A DNA stretch of 64,000 nucleotides, taken from CAVWNR01 sp963756525. GTDB taxonomy: Bacteria; Actinomycetota; Actinomycetes; Mycobacteriales; Jatrophihabitantaceae. Position 1 is the stretch's first letter. The number at the start of each line of letters is the position of its first letter. The DNA is taken from assembly GCA_963756525.1 (NCBI GenBank), contig CAVWNR010000001.1, positions 496,001 to 560,000 of the forward strand, written 5' to 3'. The notes beneath the pieces were generated by a model that saw only the letters and a list, made by a program, of their open reading frames with translations, was not told the origin of the DNA and searched no databases. Below, one piece after another: positions 60,718 to 64,000 of this stretch. The translations under genes and the position numbers were made by a program.

Positions 60718-60934
60718 TGCCCGATTCGCAGAGGCAAAAGGCACGGCATTTGCAGAGAAAGGCGTTATACCGCCGAGGATTCGTGATGAAGGAAGGCGAG
60801 TGTCTCTGCCATAGCCGCCGTTGTGCTCATCCGAGCCGGTATCCGATAAACGGCGTGGCGTATTGACGACGTGGTACGCGGCATCGTCCACTGATCACGA
60901 CGTAATGCCTACGTTGCCTACGAGGAGGCACGGC

Positions 60935-61258
60935 ATGAGCGCACCACGCAAGGCCGCGAAGAAGTCGCCGGCCAAGAAGGCGGCGACGAAGAAGGCTCCG
61001 GCCAAGGCGGCGGCGACGAAGTCGCCCGCCAAGAAGTCGGCCGCGAAGAAGGCGCCCGCGGCGAAGAAGACCGCGGCCAAGAAGACCACGGCCACGAAGG
61101 CCCCCGCCAGGAAGGCGACGGCCACGAAGGCGACGGCCACGAAGGCGACGGCGAAGAAGACGCCCGCCAAGAAGGTCGCCACCAAGCGGGTGTCTGCGGC
61201 GAAGAAGGCCCCAGCCAAGAAGAGCGCCGCGAAGGCTTCCGCGCGCAAGTCAAGCTGA
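60935..61258 (+). CDS. Lys/Ala-rich histone H1-like DNA-binding protein
   Basis: The 107-residue product is almost entirely Lys, Ala, Pro and Thr in tandem short repeats such as KKAPAK, AKKTA and ATKAT, like eukaryotic H1 tails and the tail of mycobacterial HupB. There is no HU or other folded domain. GAGGAGG precedes the ATG at 60935. A role in DNA compaction is inferred from composition. The repeat DNA makes length variation between strains likely. Confidence 0.8.
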   Translation: MSAPRKAAKKSPAKKAATKKAPAKAAATKSPAKKSAAKKAPAAKKTAAKKTTATKAPARKATATKATATKATAKKTPAKKVATKRVSAAKKAPAKKSAAKASARKSS

Positions 61259-61269
61259 CGCACGGGCGG

Positions 61270-61328
61270 GACGAGCGCTCGCGCGAAGAGCCGAGCCAGC
61301 CTAAGCATGAGCGCTCGTGCGAAGAGCC
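61270..61328 (+). repeat. Two copies of the dispersed 20-bp element
   Basis: GAGCGCTCGCGCGAAGAG at 61273-61290 and ATGAGCGCTCGTGCGAAGAG at 61307-61326 lie about 36 bp apart in the gap between the histone-like gene and the end of panB. They have the same orientation as each other, and the second has one base change. Confidence 0.7.
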
Positions 61329-61335
61329 GGATAGT

Positions 61336-62172
61336 TCAGTGGTACTCGTGCTCGGCGGACGGGTAGGTGCCGGCTCGCACTTCGTCGGCAAACTGCTCTG
61401 CCGCTTCGTGGAGCGCGCCGGCCAGGTTGGCGAACTGTTTGACGAACTTGGCCGGTTTGCCGTCTGACAGGCCGGCCATGTCCTGCCACACCAGCACCTG
61501 GGCGTCGCAGGCCGGCCCGGCGCCGATCCCGATGGTCGGGATGTGCAGCTGTGCGGTGATCTCCCGAGCGACCTCGGAGGGCACGACCTCGAGCACGACC
61601 GCGAACGCACCGGCGTGTTGCAGCGCCTTCGCCTCCTGCAGCAGCCGGTGCGCCGCTTCCTCGCCTCGACCCTGCACCCGGTAGCCGCCGAACGCGTTAA
61701 CCGACTGCGGGGTGAGCCCGATGTGCGCCATCACCGGCACGCCGGCCGCAACGAGCGCCTCGACCTGCGCAACGACGCGTTGGCCGCCCTCGAGCTTCAC
61801 TGCCTGCGCGTGGCCCTCCTTCATGAACCGGGCGGCGGTTTCAAGGGCCAGCGCCGGCGAGGCCTGATAGCTGCCGAACGGCATGTCGGCGACGACGAGC
61901 GCCCGCTTGCTGCCGCGGACCACGGCGCGCACCAAGGGAACCAGCTCATCAACCGTTACCGGCACGGTTGTGTCGTAGCCGTAGACGACGTTGGCGGCCG
62001 AGTCGCCGACCAGCAGCACCGGTATGCCGGCGTCGTCGAAGACACGTGCCGTCGAATAGTCGTAGGCGGTGAGCATGGGCCACCGCTCGTGGGTGTCCTT
62101 GGCCCGCTGCAGGTCGCGGATCGTGACGCGTCGGCCCTGCACGCCGCCATAGAGGATCTCTGACACGGTCAT
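61336..62172 (-). CDS. panB: 3-methyl-2-oxobutanoate hydroxymethyltransferase
   Basis: PanB adds a hydroxymethyl group from methylene-tetrahydrofolate to alpha-ketoisovalerate, the first step of pantothenate synthesis. The 278-residue protein has the metal-site LLVGDSAANVVYGYDTTVPV, PFGSYQASP, KLEGGQRV, MAHIGLTPQSVNAFGGYRVQ and IGIGAGPACDAQVLVW. The ATG at 62172 has a GGAGAGAG ribosome site; the longer frame to 62250 is not conserved. panB beside nadE is a common actinobacterial arrangement. Confidence 0.96.
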   Translation of the reverse strand: MTVSEILYGGVQGRRVTIRDLQRAKDTHERWPMLTAYDYSTARVFDDAGIPVLLVGDSAANVVYGYDTTVPVTVDELVPLVRAVVRGSKRALVVADMPFGSYQASPALALETAARFMKEGHAQAVKLEGGQRVVAQVEALVAAGVPVMAHIGLTPQSVNAFGGYRVQGRGEEAAHRLLQEAKALQHAGAFAVVLEVVPSEVAREITAQLHIPTIGIGAGPACDAQVLVWQDMAGLSDGKPAKFVKQFANLAGALHEAAEQFADEVRAGTYPSAEHEYH

Positions 62173-62326
62173 CACCACTCTCTCCTCGAGGCCGGCACGC
62201 CGGTCCCCGGGCATCGGGATGTGAACGCCACCCATCGTCCACCATTGCAACGAAGTTTGTCGTCGGATGTCTCTGTGAGCGACCTCACCCCGCGCGTGAA
62301 AATGTCACTCGACCGGGACGAGCAGA

Positions 62327-63693
62327 TCAGAAGGGCGGCGGGTCGGGCTCATCGGTTGCCGCCGTCGTCCGGTCGGCGGGGAGCGGCGGCGGCTCGGACC
62401 GGTAGGTGTGGCCGGTCGCGCTGGTCCAATGCGAGATGCCGATGTCCGGATCGCGGTGGACGGTCCAGCCGGCTTCGTGCTTGGCGCGGTGATGCCGACG
62501 GCACATGGCGGCGAGGTTCGGTTCGCTGGTGTCTCCGTCGGAGTCGTACGCGCTCTCGTGGTCGAGATCGCAATGGCGCGCCAACCTTGTACACATGGGG
62601 AAAGTGCATTGCCGGTCTCGGGCGATGACGAAGTCGGCCAGGTCGGCAGGTGGCCGGTAGGTGCTGCGCCCGTAGTCGAGCAGCTTGCCCGACACTGGGT
62701 CGGTGACCAGCCGGCGCCAGGTGCCGGTGGGATCGGCGGCGATGCGCCGCGCCACGGCTGCGGGGATCGGGCCGTGGCCGGCCAGCTCGCCGGGCTGCTC
62801 ATCGAGCCGGAGGAGGGTCGACAGCGCAACGGTGACCTGCACACCCGGCCGCTGGCCTTGCGCGCGAGGCAGCTGCGGGTCGTGCAGTGCGGCGGCGGCC
62901 AGGTCGACCAGGGCATCGGCGCGGCGCGATCGACCGTGCGGTCGTCGTCGTCGTGCTTGGCGGTGCCGGCGTTGAGCGCGGACATGATCGTGGCGGCGCC
63001 CTCGGCCGGGAGCAATGCCCACAGCTCGGCCATCCCGTCGGCGGAAGGTTTGCTGCAGACCCGCCGCTGCGCCATGCCTTCCTCGCGGCGGTCTTCGGCG
63101 GCGCGTGTGTCGACGGCGGCGACCGCGCGGGCCACGGAGCGCCGGAACGCGGCGACAGTCTGCTCGGGTGCTTTGCCCAGGACGCGCTCCTGCACCGCGG
63201 CGGCGGCCGAGTCGTCGAGACCGGACACTGCCTCGGCGAGCGCCCGCGCATGCCACAGCGTGATCTGACCGTCCTCGAGCATCCGTAGCGTCGCGGGCAA
63301 CCTGGTCGTCAGCTGGTGCGCCATGACGAGGCGTCCTTGCGCCGAGCCGCCGGGCAGCCGCAGCGCGCAGGCGACGTCCTCTCGGACCCAGTGCCGCTCC
63401 AGGGCGTCGAGGTGGTCATGCGGGTCCTCGTTCAGCGGGCCGGGCAGCGCGGCGAGCACCCGCTGCTGCATCGCGGAAAGCCAGGCGAGCTGCTTCTCGA
63501 TCGCGACCAGCACATCCACCTGACCCGCACGGGACAGCGCTGCCGGCGCCAGTTGCGCCAGCCCGGCCACGACCTCCGGGCCGGGTGCCAGTCGCGCCAG
63601 GTACGCCGCCGCCTGATCGGGCGCGTCGAACAGTTCCGCGTCGGTAAGTGGCGGCGGCTCGCGGTCGAGGACTGCGCCAGCGGTCTCGAACAT
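62327..63693 (-). pseudogene. DUF222-HNH endonuclease gene with frameshift
   Basis: The first 250 residues (from ATG 63693) are the DUF222 region of the 13E12-repeat family. The C-terminal part, in another frame, has the HNH site CTFPMC...HCDLDHESAYDSDGDTSEPN...CRRHHRAKH. The frames cross at about 62940, where GATCGCGCCGCGCCGATG appears to carry two extra bases. Many copies of this family occur in actinobacterial genomes and decay is common. A sequencing error is the alternative. As separate frames neither half is a whole protein. Confidence 0.85.
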
Positions 63694-63814
63694 GTGTGCG
63701 AGTCTATCGCACCAAAACACAGAAGTCGAGCCGTTGCGCAACAAAGATAAGGGAGTTCTATCCACCGATCCCAGCGACGAAGCCGAGGCGGGGCGCAAGC
63801 CGAGAGCGGGAAGG

Positions 63815-64000
63815 CTAACTCCCGGCGATCTCCGGAGCACGCTCGCGCCAGCGATTGCTGATCGGCAGCCGGCGGTCCCGGCCGAACGCCTTGAAGCTGA
63901 TCTTCGGACCGGGTGGGTACTGGCGCCGCTTCCACTCGGCGAGATCGACCAGCCGCACGACGCGCGCCACGACCTCGGTGTCGTAGCCGGCGGCGACGAT
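63815..64000 (-). CDS. nadE: NAD synthetase, C-terminal end
   Basis: The last 61 residues are in the window. They include RLVDLAEWKRRQYPPGPKIS, FKAFGRDRRLPISNRWRE and a final APEIAGS, the conserved C-terminus of glutamine-dependent NAD synthetase, which amidates nicotinic acid adenine dinucleotide. The start lies outside the window. It is upstream of the HNH gene and panB on the same strand. Confidence 0.93.
   Translation of the reverse strand: MVAAGYDTEVVARVVRLVDLAEWKRRQYPPGPKISFKAFGRDRRLPISNRWRERAPEIAGS

Overview
The window is chromosomal DNA of a high-GC actinobacterium. The evidence is the FasR-FabD-FabH-ACP-FabF cluster order, the homodimeric AceE pyruvate dehydrogenase, the DUF3145, DUF3052, AhpE and bifunctional RNase H/phosphatase genes, many GTG starts with 4-nt stop/start overlaps, and a type A RNase P RNA beside panB and nadE. 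The genus cannot be fixed from this sequence.

Layout. 1-7437 (minus): narGHJI nitrate reductase operon followed by a TDT/SLAC1-type anion channel gene cut by the window edge. Tandem 11-residue mini-cistrons sit at the narH-narJ and narJ-narI joints. 7500-12600: a decayed CBS-domain remnant, an alpha/beta hydrolase, a sirtuin, a small TfoX/YjbR-like protein, an AAA ATPase, a CAU-anticodon tRNA and two small minus-strand genes. 12612-15735 (minus): a btuFCD cobalamin importer under a cobalamin riboswitch. 15737-20215: a HIT protein, a GAF-PAS-GGDEF-EAL protein, a TerC/DUF475 membrane protein and DUF3145. 20324-26793 (minus): the type II fatty acid synthase cluster fasR-fabD-fabH-acpP-fabF plus an acyl-CoA carboxylase beta subunit. 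26881-33744: SMR exporter, PHP phosphoesterase, pirin, aldo-keto reductase, aceE, DUF3052 and ahpE.

33858-48579 is a 14.7-kb mobilizable island in the 3' end of a tRNA-Val(UAC) gene, bounded by a perfect 53-bp direct repeat. It carries a tyrosine integrase, a MerR-like excisionase, an iteron-rich putative oriT, a MOBF relaxase-helicase, a PIN/antitoxin pair, an HTH/nucleotidyltransferase pair, and a phosphotransferase gene whose middle is replaced by an IS21-type remnant and an ArsR-MFS efflux cassette. A P-loop kinase, a broken phosphatase and a HAD protein follow. A second integrase 3' end lies just outside attR, so the site was used more than once.

48819-55357 looks like an oxygen/nitric-oxide response neighbourhood. 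It has a MarR regulator with twin operators facing a hemerythrin, an ECF sigma factor with a YCII protein, a truncated haemoglobin, a small membrane protein, two more hemerythrin-type proteins and a cysteine-bearing SufR-like regulator. Together with the nar operon this suggests life at low oxygen with nitrate respiration. 55368-64000 is housekeeping: Nif3 protein, zinc ribbon protein, RNase H/phosphatase, an SLC13/ArsB-like transporter with an upstream 37-residue ORF, a VOC protein, rnpB, a Lys/Ala-rich histone-like protein, panB, a frameshifted DUF222-HNH gene and the 3' end of nadE. Large stretches without a supported gene are 7438-7782, 35345-35921, 41541-41961, 47175-47411, 47940-48526 and 51789-52186; what they hold is given in the entries.
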